The notes under the pieces: model-generated | The model's input: the letters and a program-made list of their open reading frames with translations, nothing else | Told to the model about the DNA's origin: nothing | Databases searched by the model: none | Source of the DNA: Lachnospiraceae bacterium KH1T2 | Lineage (GTDB): Bacteria > Bacillota > Clostridia > Lachnospirales > Lachnospiraceae | DNA: 64,000 nt | Assembly: GCA_900114405.1 (NCBI GenBank) | Contig: FOSY01000004.1 | Coordinates: 124,001-188,000, forward strand | Direction: 5' to 3' | Program-made: the position numbers and the translations under genes | Shown here: positions 36,111 through 45,779 of the stretch, piece by piece | Position numbering within the stretch: the first letter of the stretch is position 1 | Layout: the number at the start of each line of letters is the position of its first letter

Positions 36111-38579
36111 TTATTTCTTTTTTGGAAGCTCCACATGATCAAGGTGCCATATCTCATCAACGTACTGCCTGATGGTTCTGTCTGATGAGAACTTACCGGT
36201 AGAAGCTGTATTTAATATTGCCTTTCTTGCCCAAAGCTCCTTATCCTTATACTGCTTTTCAACCTCTTCCTGTGCATCTGCATAAGAGCGGAAATCCTTC
36301 AAAATGAAGTATGTATCTGCCTTTTCAGTACACTGTGTATTAAGCAGTGAATTATAAAGATCACGGAATCTGTCAGGATCATCCTTTGAATAATATCCAT
36401 TGATAAGCTGCGTGAGCACATCACGGATATCCTGATCTGCATTGAAAATGTCCATAGGATTATAGTCACGATTCTTCTCATGCTCGATAACTTCGTCAGC
36501 TGACATACCGAAAATAAACATATTCTCTTTGCCAACTTCCTCTGCCATTTCTACGTTTGCACCATCCATTGTGCCGATGGTAAGCGCACCGTTGAGCATG
36601 AACTTCATGTTTCCTGTTCCTGAAGCCTCTTTTGATGCAGTCGAGATCTGCTCTGAAACATCAGCTGCCGCGATGATTATCTCATTGTTTGAAACCTTAT
36701 AATCTTCGATAAATACAACCTTTATAAGACCATGTATCGACTCATCGTTATTAATGACTTCTGCTACAGAGTTGATGAGCTTGATCGTAAGCTTTGCTGT
36801 ACGATAGCCCGCTGCAGCTTTAGCTCCGAAGATAAATGTTCTCGGAACATAGTCACCATTTGGATTAGCCTTGATCTTATTATAGAGATACATAACATGC
36901 AGAATATTCAAGAGCTGTCTCTTATACTCATGAAGTCTCTTTACCTGCACATCAAAGATTGATCTCGGATCAACATCAATGCCGTTATGCTCATGGATAT
37001 ACTTAGCCAGACGCTCCTTATTCTTGAACTTGATGTTCATAAATTCGCTCTGAGCCTTTTTATCATCTGCATAGACCTTAAGCCCGGCAATAACAGGAAG
37101 ATCAGTAACCCACTCAGGTCCCACATGATCTGTTATCCAGTCAGCAAGCAGCGGATTTGCATGCTTCAGGAAACGTCTCTGTGTTATACCATTAGTCTTG
37201 TTATTGAACTTCTGCGGCATCATCTCATAGAAATCATGCAGCTCACGCTTCTTCAAAATCTCTGTATGAAGCTTTGCAACACCATTAACAGAGAATCCTG
37301 CGCAGATTGCAAGGTAAGCCATTCTGATCTGTCCATCGTAGATGATAGCCATGTTTCTGATCTTATCAGGCTGATTTGGATATTTCTCCTGAATGTGCAG
37401 ACAGAAACGACGGTTGATCTCTTCTATGATCTGGTAAATTCTAGGAAGAAGTCTTGAGAACAGCTCAATAGGCCACTTCTCAAGTGCTTCAGCCATGATC
37501 GTATGGTTAGTATATGCACAGGTATGTGTAGTAACTTCCCATGCATCCTCCCATGAAAGCTCATAATCATCCATAAGGATTCTCATAAGCTCTGGAATAG
37601 CAACTGTCGGGTGTGTATCATTCAGCTGGAAAATATTTTTCTCTGCAAAATGACGGATGTCATCATGCTTTCTCATATATTTTTCTACAGCTTCCTGTAC
37701 AGATGCAGAAATAAAGAAATACTGCTGCTTAAGTCTGAGTTCCTTTCCTGCATAGTGGTTATCGTTAGGATAAAGTACCTCAACGATATTTCTTGCAAGG
37801 TTTTCCTGCTCGACTGCCTTACGGTAGTCACCCTTATCGAAAGAGTTAAGCTGGAAAGCCTCTACAGGCTCGGCATCCCATACACGAAGTGTATTAACGA
37901 TACCGTTGCCATAGCCAACTATCGGCATGTCGTAAGGGACAGCCATTACTGACTGGTAGCCTTCCTGAACGAACTTATTATGTCCTTTTTCATCTGTAAC
38001 TACCTTTACAAAACCGCCGAATTTGACTTCTTTCTTGTACTCACGACGGCGGAGCTCAAATGGATTTCCATCTCTGAGCCAGTCATCCGGGACTTCAATC
38101 TGATATCCATCACGTATCATCTGCTTGAACATTCCGTATCTATAACGGATTCCGCAGCCATAAGCACTATATCCAAGCGTAGCGAGGGAATCAAGGAAGC
38201 AGGCAGCAAGTCTGCCGAGACCTCCATTACCAAGAGCCGCATCAGGCTCCTGATCTTCAATCACATTAAGATCGATTCCCATTTCATCAAGTGCCTCTTT
38301 TACTTCCTTATACTCACAGAGATTGATCAGGTTATTACCCAATGCACGTCCCATGAGAAATTCCATCGAAAGGTAATAAACCGTCTTAGGATCTTTCTCT
38401 TCGTAAACCTGCTGGGTATCCATCCAGTTCTCGATTATGTCGTCTTTGACAGCAACGCATACAGCCTGAAATAACTGCTGCTGATCTGCCTCGTCAACAT
38501 TTTTTCTGAAGAGGACTTTAACATTGTCCTCCACATCCTTCTTAAACTTTGCCTTGTCAAACTTGTGTGTACTGACCAT
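36111..38579 (-). CDS. glgP: Glycogen/alpha-glucan phosphorylase
   Basis: It releases glucose 1-phosphate from glycogen. The 822 residues are full length, with GNGGLGRLAACFLDSLATLG near residue 120, the NDTHPTVAIPELMR segment and the pyridoxal-phosphate site EASGTGNMKFMLNGA. It stands 32 bases downstream of ileS and has a strong GGAAAGGAAG site; no other promoter is clear in that gap, so it may be partly cotranscribed with ileS. Works with the glgC/glgD genes 12 kb away. Confidence 0.95.
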   Translation of the reverse strand: MVSTHKFDKAKFKKDVEDNVKVLFRKNVDEADQQQLFQAVCVAVKDDIIENWMDTQQVYEEKDPKTVYYLSMEFLMGRALGNNLINLCEYKEVKEALDEMGIDLNVIEDQEPDAALGNGGLGRLAACFLDSLATLGYSAYGCGIRYRYGMFKQMIRDGYQIEVPDDWLRDGNPFELRRREYKKEVKFGGFVKVVTDEKGHNKFVQEGYQSVMAVPYDMPIVGYGNGIVNTLRVWDAEPVEAFQLNSFDKGDYRKAVEQENLARNIVEVLYPNDNHYAGKELRLKQQYFFISASVQEAVEKYMRKHDDIRHFAEKNIFQLNDTHPTVAIPELMRILMDDYELSWEDAWEVTTHTCAYTNHTIMAEALEKWPIELFSRLLPRIYQIIEEINRRFCLHIQEKYPNQPDKIRNMAIIYDGQIRMAYLAICAGFSVNGVAKLHTEILKKRELHDFYEMMPQKFNNKTNGITQRRFLKHANPLLADWITDHVGPEWVTDLPVIAGLKVYADDKKAQSEFMNIKFKNKERLAKYIHEHNGIDVDPRSIFDVQVKRLHEYKRQLLNILHVMYLYNKIKANPNGDYVPRTFIFGAKAAAGYRTAKLTIKLINSVAEVINNDESIHGLIKVVFIEDYKVSNNEIIIAAADVSEQISTASKEASGTGNMKFMLNGALTIGTMDGANVEMAEEVGKENMFIFGMSADEVIEHEKNRDYNPMDIFNADQDIRDVLTQLINGYYSKDDPDRFRDLYNSLLNTQCTEKADTYFILKDFRSYADAQEEVEKQYKDKELWARKAILNTASTGKFSSDRTIRQYVDEIWHLDHVELPKKK

Positions 38580-38611
38580 CGCTACTTCCTTTCCCCCTCT
38601 AAGGGTTTAAG

Positions 38612-41600
38612 TCAATGTTTCTCAACTCCAAGTGTTACATGCTCGCCATTAATATCCCATTCTTTTGTAAATCCGGCAACACTGCCAACAGATACTGTAT
38701 CTGCCATAGTTTCTTTCATTACATAATCCTGATTATCTGTAAGATATTTAGCAAGGACATCATTTCCTTCAAGATAGATTGCGATCTTGTCCATAACTTC
38801 AAATCCGGCATCTTTACGCATAGTCTGGATCTTTGAAATAAGCTCACGAACCATACCTTCCTCAACAAGCTCCGGTGTAAGGTTTGTATCAAATACAACT
38901 GTGATCTTATTATCACTCTGCTCTACATAGCCTTCCTTCTGGCTCATCTCGATAAGAAGGTCTTCCTCTGAGAGAACTACTTCTGTTCCGTCAAAGTCAA
39001 ACTTAAGTGCACCTTCAGACTTAAGTGTATCCATAGCTGCATTTCCATCGAGACCTGCAAGAGCTTCCTTGATCTTTCCGAGAACCTTACCATACTTAGG
39101 ACCAACTGTTCTAAGCTGAGGCTTAAAGTTGTATGTTGTGAACTCACGGACATCGTCTGTGAAATCTACATTCTTGACATTTAATTCATCCTCAATAATA
39201 TTTCGGTAAAAATCAGAAAGTTCTGCACCCTTTACAAACATTTTTGCCATAGGCTGACGGTTTTTAATGTTGCAGGCATTTCTTGCTGCACGTCCGAGCA
39301 CTACGATATCAAGTACTTTCTCCATGTCATCTTCAAGCTGCTTGTCGATGTACTTAGGATCAGCAACAGGGAAGTCGCAGAGGTGGATTGACTCCGGTGC
39401 GCTGCTGTCAGATGTTCTGACAAGGTTCTGGTAGATCTGCTCTGTCATGAACGGAATCATCGGAGCAGCAGCCTTACAGATCTCAACAAGTGTTGTGTAA
39501 AGAGTCATGTATGCATTGATCTTATCCTGCTCCATGCCCTTTGCCCAATATCTCTTTCTGCAGCGACGAACATACCAGTTAGAAAGCTCATCAACAAACT
39601 GCTGAAGTGACTTTGCAGCTTCTGTGATCTTATAATTTTCAAGGTACTTATCGACATCTGTGATCGTGCTTCCCATTCTTGAAAGAATCCACTTATCCAT
39701 TACAGAAAGCTTGTCATAATCAAGCGAATACTCTGAAGCATCGAAATTGTCGATATTTGCATACAATACATAGAATGCGTAAGTATTCCAAAGAGTTCCC
39801 ATGAACTTTCTCTGGCCTTCGAGTACAGCCTTGTCATGGAATCTGTTAGGAAGCCATGGTGCTGAGTTGATGTAGAAGTACCAGCGGATAGCGTCTGCAC
39901 CAAACTTATCAAGGGCTTCAAACGGATCTACAGCATTACCCTTTGACTTACTCATCTTATTTCCATCTTCATCAAGCACAAGACCAAGAACGATAACATT
40001 CTTATATGCAGGTGCATGGAAAAGAAGTGTTGACTCTGCATGAAGTGAGTAGAACCATCCACGAGTCTGGTCAACAGCCTCAGAAATGAATGAAGCAGGG
40101 AACTGTCTCTTAAATACTTCCTCATTTTCAAATGGATAGTGGTGCTGTGCGTAAGGCATAGCTCCTGAGTCGAACCAGCAGTCGATAACTTCCGGTACTC
40201 TCTTCATTGTGTGGTGGCACTCAGGACAGTCGATAGTGATCTCGTCGATATATGGACGGTGGAACTCAACTGTCTTAGCCTTTTCATTACCTGAAAGCTT
40301 ATAGAGCTCTTCTCTTGAACCGATGGACATTCTCTTTCCGCAGTCCGGACACTCCCAGATATTAAGCGGTGTTCCCCAATAACGGTTACGAGAAACAGCC
40401 CAGTCCTGAATATTTCTGAGCCACTCACCGAAACGTCCTGTTCCGATAGTCTCAGGAATCCAGTTGATCTCTTCATTGTTTTTGATAAGTTCATCCTGAA
40501 CTTCAGTAACCTTGATGAACCATGACTCTCTTGCATAGTAGATAAGCGGTGTATCACATCTCCAACAGAATGGATAATCATGCTCAAACTTAGGTGCGCT
40601 GAAGAGAAGTCCCCTCTCCTTGAGGTCCTTAAGAACTTCAGGGTCAGCATCCTTAACGAAGAGACCTGCGAAAGGTGTTTCCTCTGTCATCTCACCCTTG
40701 CCGTCTACGAACTGAACGAGCGGAAGCTCATATTTACGGCCTACACGTGCATCGTCTTCACCGAATGCAGGAGCGATATGAACAACACCTGTACCATCTT
40801 CCATAGTTACATAGCTGTCGCATACAACATAGTGTGCCTTCTTGTGCTGCTTTTCAGCTTCCTTAGCAGTGCACTCAAAGAGCGGAACGTACTCTGTATG
40901 CTCAAGATCTGTACCCTTGAACTCTTCAACGATCTCATAAGGTGCGCAAGGATTTTCCTCACCGCCGAGGACCTTCTCTGTAAGAGCCTTAGCCATGATA
41001 TATGTATAGCCGTCAGCAGTCTTTACCTTAACGTATGTTTCCTCAGGATTTACGCAAAGTGCAGTATTTGAAGGAAGTGTCCATGGTGTTGTTGTCCATG
41101 CAAGGATGTATTCGTCCTTGTCAACCACCTTGAAACGTGCGATTGCTGAGCGCTCTTTAACAGCCTTATAACCCTGAGCAACCTCATGGCTTGAAAGCGG
41201 TGTACCGCAGCGAGGGCAGTAAGGTACGATCTTGAAGCCCTTGTAAAGAAGACCTCTGTCGTAGATATTCTTGAGCGCCCACCACTCAGACTCGATATAG
41301 TTATCTTCATATGTTACATATGGGTGCTCCATATCTGCCCAGAAACCAACCTGATCAGAGAACTTCTCCCACATGCCCTTATATTTCCAAACTGACTCCT
41401 TACATTCCTTGATAAATGGCTCAAGACCATACTTTTCAATCTGATCTTTTCCGTCAAGTCCAAGCTTCTTCTCTACTTCAAGCTCAACAGGAAGACCATG
41501 TGTGTCCCAGCCTGCCTTTCTTGGTACATAGTAGCCCTTCATTGTACGATATCTTGGAATCATATCCTTGATAACACGAGTAAGAACATGTCCGATATGC

Positions 41601-41761
41601 GGCTTACCGTTTGCTGTCGGCGGTCCATCATAGAAGGTATATGTCTCACCCTTTTCTCTTGATTCCATTGACTTCTTGAATACGTCGTGATCTTTCCAGA
41701 ACTTCTCGATCACCTTTTCTCTGGTGACAAAGTCCATGTCTGTACTAACTTTTTCGTACAT
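38612..41761 (-). CDS. ileS: Isoleucyl-tRNA synthetase
   Basis: The 1049 residues include the class I HIGH-type motif PPTANGKPHIGHVLTR, the editing domain (TWTTTPWTLPSNTAL), the DGNKMSKSKGNAVDP loop and a long C-terminal anticodon-binding region. The C-terminal extension is of the type seen in IleRS2 (eukaryote-like) enzymes, which are often mupirocin-resistant; length fits this group more than the 920-residue IleRS1. A T-box leader controls the gene. Confidence 0.95.
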   Translation of the reverse strand: MYEKVSTDMDFVTREKVIEKFWKDHDVFKKSMESREKGETYTFYDGPPTANGKPHIGHVLTRVIKDMIPRYRTMKGYYVPRKAGWDTHGLPVELEVEKKLGLDGKDQIEKYGLEPFIKECKESVWKYKGMWEKFSDQVGFWADMEHPYVTYEDNYIESEWWALKNIYDRGLLYKGFKIVPYCPRCGTPLSSHEVAQGYKAVKERSAIARFKVVDKDEYILAWTTTPWTLPSNTALCVNPEETYVKVKTADGYTYIMAKALTEKVLGGEENPCAPYEIVEEFKGTDLEHTEYVPLFECTAKEAEKQHKKAHYVVCDSYVTMEDGTGVVHIAPAFGEDDARVGRKYELPLVQFVDGKGEMTEETPFAGLFVKDADPEVLKDLKERGLLFSAPKFEHDYPFCWRCDTPLIYYARESWFIKVTEVQDELIKNNEEINWIPETIGTGRFGEWLRNIQDWAVSRNRYWGTPLNIWECPDCGKRMSIGSREELYKLSGNEKAKTVEFHRPYIDEITIDCPECHHTMKRVPEVIDCWFDSGAMPYAQHHYPFENEEVFKRQFPASFISEAVDQTRGWFYSLHAESTLLFHAPAYKNVIVLGLVLDEDGNKMSKSKGNAVDPFEALDKFGADAIRWYFYINSAPWLPNRFHDKAVLEGQRKFMGTLWNTYAFYVLYANIDNFDASEYSLDYDKLSVMDKWILSRMGSTITDVDKYLENYKITEAAKSLQQFVDELSNWYVRRCRKRYWAKGMEQDKINAYMTLYTTLVEICKAAAPMIPFMTEQIYQNLVRTSDSSAPESIHLCDFPVADPKYIDKQLEDDMEKVLDIVVLGRAARNACNIKNRQPMAKMFVKGAELSDFYRNIIEDELNVKNVDFTDDVREFTTYNFKPQLRTVGPKYGKVLGKIKEALAGLDGNAAMDTLKSEGALKFDFDGTEVVLSEEDLLIEMSQKEGYVEQSDNKITVVFDTNLTPELVEEGMVRELISKIQTMRKDAGFEVMDKIAIYLEGNDVLAKYLTDNQDYVMKETMADTVSVGSVAGFTKEWDINGEHVTLGVEKH

Positions 41762-41814
41762 TTTTGTGGTTCCTTTCTCAAAAAAATAATTTTGGGATGT
41801 AAGGGTTTAGGTAT

Positions 41815-41861
41815 AAAAAAGAGGCCCCTCTCCCTATATTGTCTATAGGGCGGAGCCTCTT
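41815..41861 (-). terminator. T-box-controlled terminator of ileS
   Basis: On the minus strand AAGAGGCTCC...CCCTATA pairs with TATAGGG...GGCCTCTT, followed by TTTTTT, about 55 bases before the ileS start. Confidence 0.85.
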
Positions 41862-41865
41862 GATT

Positions 41866-41998
41866 TTCCGTTGTACCACCTATACACACCATCATGTGCC
41901 ATTTCTGTAACGTGAAATGATTACGGATCAACTTAATTAGCGCAGATACGCTGTTCAGTGTCACAGCTCGGGAGTGATATTCCGTCATCGCCTTTAAC
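41866..41998 (-). ncRNA. T-box leader of ileS
   Basis: The T-box sequence reads AGGTGGTACAACGG (41866-41881 region), a variant of the usual AGGGTGGTACCGCG that keeps the TGGT bulge, complementary to the ACCA end of an uncharged tRNA. Upstream, a stem closed by TGACGGA/TCCGTAATCA encloses nested stems with possible isoleucine specifier triplets ATC or ATT. Uncharged tRNA-Ile should favour readthrough into ileS. Confidence 0.85.
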
Positions 41999-42050
41999 CA
42001 TATAAAATAATGCAATATAAAGTCTAAAGTTTGACCTTAGACATTTTCAT

Positions 42051-42080
42051 ATTATACTCAATCACCTTAACGAATGTCAA
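42051..42080 (-). promoter_or_regulatory. Promoter of ileS
   Basis: A perfect TTGACA (42075-42080) and TATAAT (42051-42056) are spaced 18 bases. The leader from here to the ileS start is about 280 bases and contains the T-box. Confidence 0.75.
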
Positions 42081-42120
42081 CTATGTCTATCGTGAGTTTT
42101 TTGTTTTATGCAAAACAACA

Positions 42121-42149
42121 TTGCCTGTTTTTTTATTTCTTGATATACT
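42121..42149 (+). promoter_or_regulatory. Promoter of the Lrp-type regulator gene
   Basis: TTGCCT (42121-42126) and TATACT (42144-42149) are spaced 17 bases. It diverges from the ileS promoter. Confidence 0.6.
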
Positions 42150-42172
42150 TTATAGGAATAAACGAGCTATGC

Positions 42173-42211
42173 AAAGAGGCATCTCCCCAAGGGAAGATTG
42201 TCTCTTTTTTT
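42173..42211 (+). terminator. Attenuator-like hairpin in the Lrp gene leader
   Basis: AAAGAG and CTCTTT, with inner ATCTCCC and GGGAAGAT, form a two-part stem followed by a run of T. It lies between the promoter and the ribosome site of the regulator gene, so transcripts should end here unless something interferes. Short in-frame codons (MQRGISPRED...) run through it. Confidence 0.6.
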
Positions 42212-42228
42212 ATTTAAGAGGTGAAAAA

Positions 42229-42684
42229 ATGAAAAACGAACAGCCTGACGCTATTGATGAAAAAATCCTGAAATTGCTAATGAATGATGCCCGAATGTCA
42301 GTAAAAGATATCGCATCCGAAGTATTTCTTTCATCCCCTGCCGTAGCTTCAAGGATAAAGAAACTCGAAGAAAAAGGAATAATCAAGGGGTATCAGCCCG
42401 TTATAAACTACAGCGAATTTGGCTACAATATCAAAGCTTTTATCAATCTCGAAGTATCTCCGGCAGACAAACAGGACTTCTATCCTTTTATAAAGCAGAT
42501 TCCTAACGTTATCGAATGCAGCTGCGTCACTGGTGACTATTCCATGCTCATCGAAGTCATTTTCCGTTATACAGAAGAGCTCGACCACCTGGTGAACGAG
42601 CTTCAGCGCTTTGGACGAACTAAAACACTCATAGCCTTTTCTACCGCAGTTGAGCACAGAGATATCCCGCTGCTCATCGAATAA
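42229..42684 (+). CDS. Lrp/AsnC-family transcriptional regulator
   Basis: The 151 residues have the N-terminal helix-turn-helix (AIDEKILKLLMNDARMSVKD then LSSPAVASRIKKLEEKGIIKG) and the C-terminal RAM ligand-binding domain (FINLEVSPADKQDFYPFIKQ, CSCVTGDYSMLIEV). Such proteins respond to amino acids. AAGAGGTG ahead of ATG 42229 decides the start; the frame is open further upstream through the hairpin. Targets are unknown; the neighbouring promoters of ileS and the surface protein are possible. Confidence 0.9.
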   Translation: MKNEQPDAIDEKILKLLMNDARMSVKDIASEVFLSSPAVASRIKKLEEKGIIKGYQPVINYSEFGYNIKAFINLEVSPADKQDFYPFIKQIPNVIECSCVTGDYSMLIEVIFRYTEELDHLVNELQRFGRTKTLIAFSTAVEHRDIPLLIE

Positions 42685-42774
42685 AATCCTTTTCAACAAG
42701 CCCCCTTTTACCGATATACTTATTAGTTTAAGTTATCATTTATTCGCAATAAGCGGATGAAAAAGGGGGTTTCA

Positions 42775-44787
42775 ATGAACAAAAGAATCAATCACTTAAA
42801 ACCGCTATCGGTTCTGACAGCAGCAGCTATCATAACAACATCGCTTTTCCCTGCAAATGCACTGGCCGCTGAGCCTAGCGACACTTCCGAAGAAGGGTAT
42901 CTTTCAGAATACTCTTCATATCGCATGGATGACAGCGAAGTCGATCCCATGTGGACTCCTGTATACGGTCATTGGGAACTTGACGATGATACGCTCTACT
43001 ACATGCCGGGTGAAGGCACTTCTGTCGATGTTCCTTCTATCGCTGATAAAGTTGAGGAGATCGTCTTCAAGTCAGGTCCTACATCCGTAACCCGTGATTT
43101 CTACCTTTCAGACTGCTATTTCCCCAATCTCGAAGAGGTTGAATTTGAAGCACCTGTCACACTTTACAATGGAGACTGCACTATCGAAACAAGTGCTTTT
43201 GCAAATTCTCCAAAGCTTAAAAAGTTAACCGTCGGAAACTATGATAAAGAAGGTATTGAATTCAATAAAAAGGCCTTTATGAACTGCCCATCCCTTACAG
43301 ATGTATCACTTGGGCTTGGAACATGGCATTTTGGATACATGACTTTTGGAAACTGTACAGGGCTTACAAAATTTGAATTCCCGGATGATATGCACAATGT
43401 ACGCGGTGACTCATTTATCGGCTGCGAAAATCTCTCAACGCTTAAACTTGCAGATACAAACTCTTATATGAAAGCGATCGACAATGCGATATATGAGTTT
43501 CTTGATCCATATTCAAAGACACGCGGCGACTGCTATATCACACCTTGCCTTATGTTCGTTCCGGAAGGGCTCGTAAAAAAGGCAGGCGGAAGCTATACGA
43601 TACGTTACGGCACAAAGGATGTACAATATTGGGCATTTATGGGCAATAAATCCCTAAAAGAGCTCACAGTTGCAAGCACCGTGGAGTCGATCCAGCACGA
43701 AGCCTTTTATGACTGCCAGAGCCTTAATACTATAAGACTTCCGAAGAGTCTTAAGCGAATCGGTCAGAACGCATTTGGCCCAATATACAATAGCTACTAT
43801 GATAGCTACACGGCATCAGACATGGAAAGTGAAGATACTGTAGACATTATGCACCATGATCACGACTATGACTATAATGTAGCAAAGAGCAGCTTAAAAA
43901 CCATTTACTATGAAGGAAGTGAAAGTGACTGGCAAAAGATCAAGCTTGCTGAATATGATCTCGACTATGGTCATTTAAGAAATATGCATATCGAATCTGA
44001 AACGACTCTTTATGACCATCTTTCAGATGCCGGTATTCCTGATGATGTTAAGATCATTTACAATACACCGATAACCGATACCACAGATAGCCTTGACGAC
44101 CTTATAAATAAAAAAGTAACTATGAGTTTTAACAGCAAAGACAGTGCTGATCTCAAAACTCTCGGCATAGACCTTTCTATCGAATACACTTCAGCAGTTA
44201 AATACAATGGTCGCAAGCATATAGCTTCTTTCTCAAAAGCAAAAGGAAATACCGCTAACGATATCGATATAAACGTCAAGATCACTGATATCAACACTGG
44301 AAAAGAATCCGGCAGTATCGCAGTGAAAAAGATAATTTACAAAAATAACAAGGACGTTGCCGCTGCAGACTCAAAGAAAGCGCCATACTTTATACTTCAA
44401 TTAAAGGCTGTCGGTGAGCTAAGTAAAGAGCAGAAAAAAGCTCTTAAGAACGTAAATAAGATACTTAAGAAGAGTAACGAGTCCGGAACGAAGTTCTACT
44501 TTGACATCACACCGTTAAGTATTTCTTCGATGACTTCTGAAAATTACAAAGGTCTTAAACTTACTGAAAAGAAAGGCATTACAACAGCCAAGTTCAAAGT
44601 TCTTGCGCTTGAATTCAAGTACACCAAGGATGGCGAGCAAAAAACTACATGGATAAAACTTAAACCATGCAAGAAAAATAACAGTTCAAATAAAGGCGAC
44701 TATACTTACGTGATCAACAGTGATAAAACGATAACCGTAACAGGTCAGCACAACTTCAAAGGAAGTGCAACATTTAAAATAAACTAA
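42775..44787 (+). CDS. BspA-like leucine-rich-repeat surface protein
   Basis: The 670 residues start with a Sec signal peptide (MNKRINHLKPLSVLTAAA...ANALAAEPS) and carry LRR_5/BspA-type repeats: SAFANSPKLKKLTVG, KAFMNCPSLTDVSLG, TFGNCTGLTKFEFP, SFIGCENLSTLKL, AFYDCQSLNTIRLPKSLKRIG. The C-terminal 250 residues look like a beta-rich domain with no LPXTG and no membrane anchor, so the protein is probably secreted or held non-covalently. Role in adhesion or host interaction is typical of the family. GGGGG ahead of ATG 42775 decides the start. Confidence 0.85.
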   Translation: MNKRINHLKPLSVLTAAAIITTSLFPANALAAEPSDTSEEGYLSEYSSYRMDDSEVDPMWTPVYGHWELDDDTLYYMPGEGTSVDVPSIADKVEEIVFKSGPTSVTRDFYLSDCYFPNLEEVEFEAPVTLYNGDCTIETSAFANSPKLKKLTVGNYDKEGIEFNKKAFMNCPSLTDVSLGLGTWHFGYMTFGNCTGLTKFEFPDDMHNVRGDSFIGCENLSTLKLADTNSYMKAIDNAIYEFLDPYSKTRGDCYITPCLMFVPEGLVKKAGGSYTIRYGTKDVQYWAFMGNKSLKELTVASTVESIQHEAFYDCQSLNTIRLPKSLKRIGQNAFGPIYNSYYDSYTASDMESEDTVDIMHHDHDYDYNVAKSSLKTIYYEGSESDWQKIKLAEYDLDYGHLRNMHIESETTLYDHLSDAGIPDDVKIIYNTPITDTTDSLDDLINKKVTMSFNSKDSADLKTLGIDLSIEYTSAVKYNGRKHIASFSKAKGNTANDIDINVKITDINTGKESGSIAVKKIIYKNNKDVAAADSKKAPYFILQLKAVGELSKEQKKALKNVNKILKKSNESGTKFYFDITPLSISSMTSENYKGLKLTEKKGITTAKFKVLALEFKYTKDGEQKTTWIKLKPCKKNNSSNKGDYTYVINSDKTITVTGQHNFKGSATFKIN

Positions 44788-44801
44788 TCAAATATACCAG
44801 C

Positions 44802-44834
44802 AAAGCTCCGGTGATCTCACTTCACCGGAGCTTT
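44802..44834. terminator. Terminator between the surface protein and hemerythrin genes
   Basis: AAAGCTCCGGTGA and TCACCGGAGCTTT are perfect arms across seven bases, followed by GGTTTT on the plus strand. It also serves, more weakly, the converging minus-strand gene. Confidence 0.8.
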
Positions 44835-44838
44835 GGTT

Positions 44839-45660
44839 TTATGTCTTGGGGATTTTCTTATCCTCATTTACGATGTGTACGGATAATAAATTCGATATAT
44901 AAAGCACAAATTCTTCCATATATTCTTTTCTGTCCTCTTTTATATGCTCTACATCGATACGTGATATCTTTTTCAGAAAAAGCTGATGCGCTCTTCTTTG
45001 TACATCTATCCCGCTGTAGCCGATACGTTCCATATAACTTTCTTTAGCAGAAACAAGCGTAGTTGCCGCATCCAAAAGTTTCGTAAAAAGCTTCATTACA
45101 TCATCAAAAGAGTCCTGTTCTTCCTTACTGTTTATGAGTTCTTTTACCTCATAAAGAATTCCGAAAAGTTCTTTATTTCCATCATCCATAAATGTGATAC
45201 CTGTTATAAACTCATTTCTATATACGAATGGATCAGCGCTTTGATCGATATCGCTCTTTCGAAATGCGCCTATCATATTATCAGAACCCATAATGTGATA
45301 ATAGAGCCAGCTTGCCCCAAAGGCTATTATCTCCTTTATCCTTTCTGCGGCATTTTCTTCCGAAATCTCTTTCTCAGACTCTTCCTCGACATAATTTACA
45401 AACGCCATATGCTCTTTCTTTTGCAGAGAAAGCTCCGGGTCATCGATCTGCTCCATATACTGCTCTTCATGTATGAAATGGTTCGTAGCATAATAATCAA
45501 GTTGCTTTAACATGCTTTCAAGCAGTTCAGTTTTAGGGATCTCATTCTTTTCATCAGCTTCGACTACCGTATTTATAAGCTCGAACAAGGATCTATGCTC
45601 ATCATCGATCACTTCATTACCTATAAGCAGATCATCCGTAAATTCATACTTTTCTATCAA
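44839..45660 (-). CDS. Tandem hemerythrin-like protein with a degenerate second domain
   Basis: Two hemerythrin-like four-helix bundles lie in a row. The first keeps the di-iron ligands: IDDEHRSLFELI, HFIHEEQYM, KKEHMAFV and YYHIMGSD. The second has the same outline but lacks ligands: FMDDGNKELFGI instead of a histidine, KESYMERIGYSG, then RRAHQLFLKK and SVHIVNEDK, so it may not hold iron. No membrane or signalling domain is attached. The start is likely the TTG at 45658-45660, because GGGAGGTG stands six bases before it. A cytosolic O2 or NO binding role is the family norm. Confidence 0.8.
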   Translation of the reverse strand: MIEKYEFTDDLLIGNEVIDDEHRSLFELINTVVEADEKNEIPKTELLESMLKQLDYYATNHFIHEEQYMEQIDDPELSLQKKEHMAFVNYVEEESEKEISEENAAERIKEIIAFGASWLYYHIMGSDNMIGAFRKSDIDQSADPFVYRNEFITGITFMDDGNKELFGILYEVKELINSKEEQDSFDDVMKLFTKLLDAATTLVSAKESYMERIGYSGIDVQRRAHQLFLKKISRIDVEHIKEDRKEYMEEFVLYISNLLSVHIVNEDKKIPKT

Positions 45661-45779
45661 CGGCAGCACCTCCCGACTTAAGCATTTGGTAAAAATGCGC
45701 AATAACCCACTACTTCTCCATTATGGTTATCGGCTCATCAGTACTGCAAATTTATATAATTTATTGTTTTTTATTACGG

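Noticed and set aside
41710-42015. 101-codon minus-strand frame ahead of ileS
   Set aside because: It runs through the T-box and its terminator; those RNA structures explain the conservation-like pattern.
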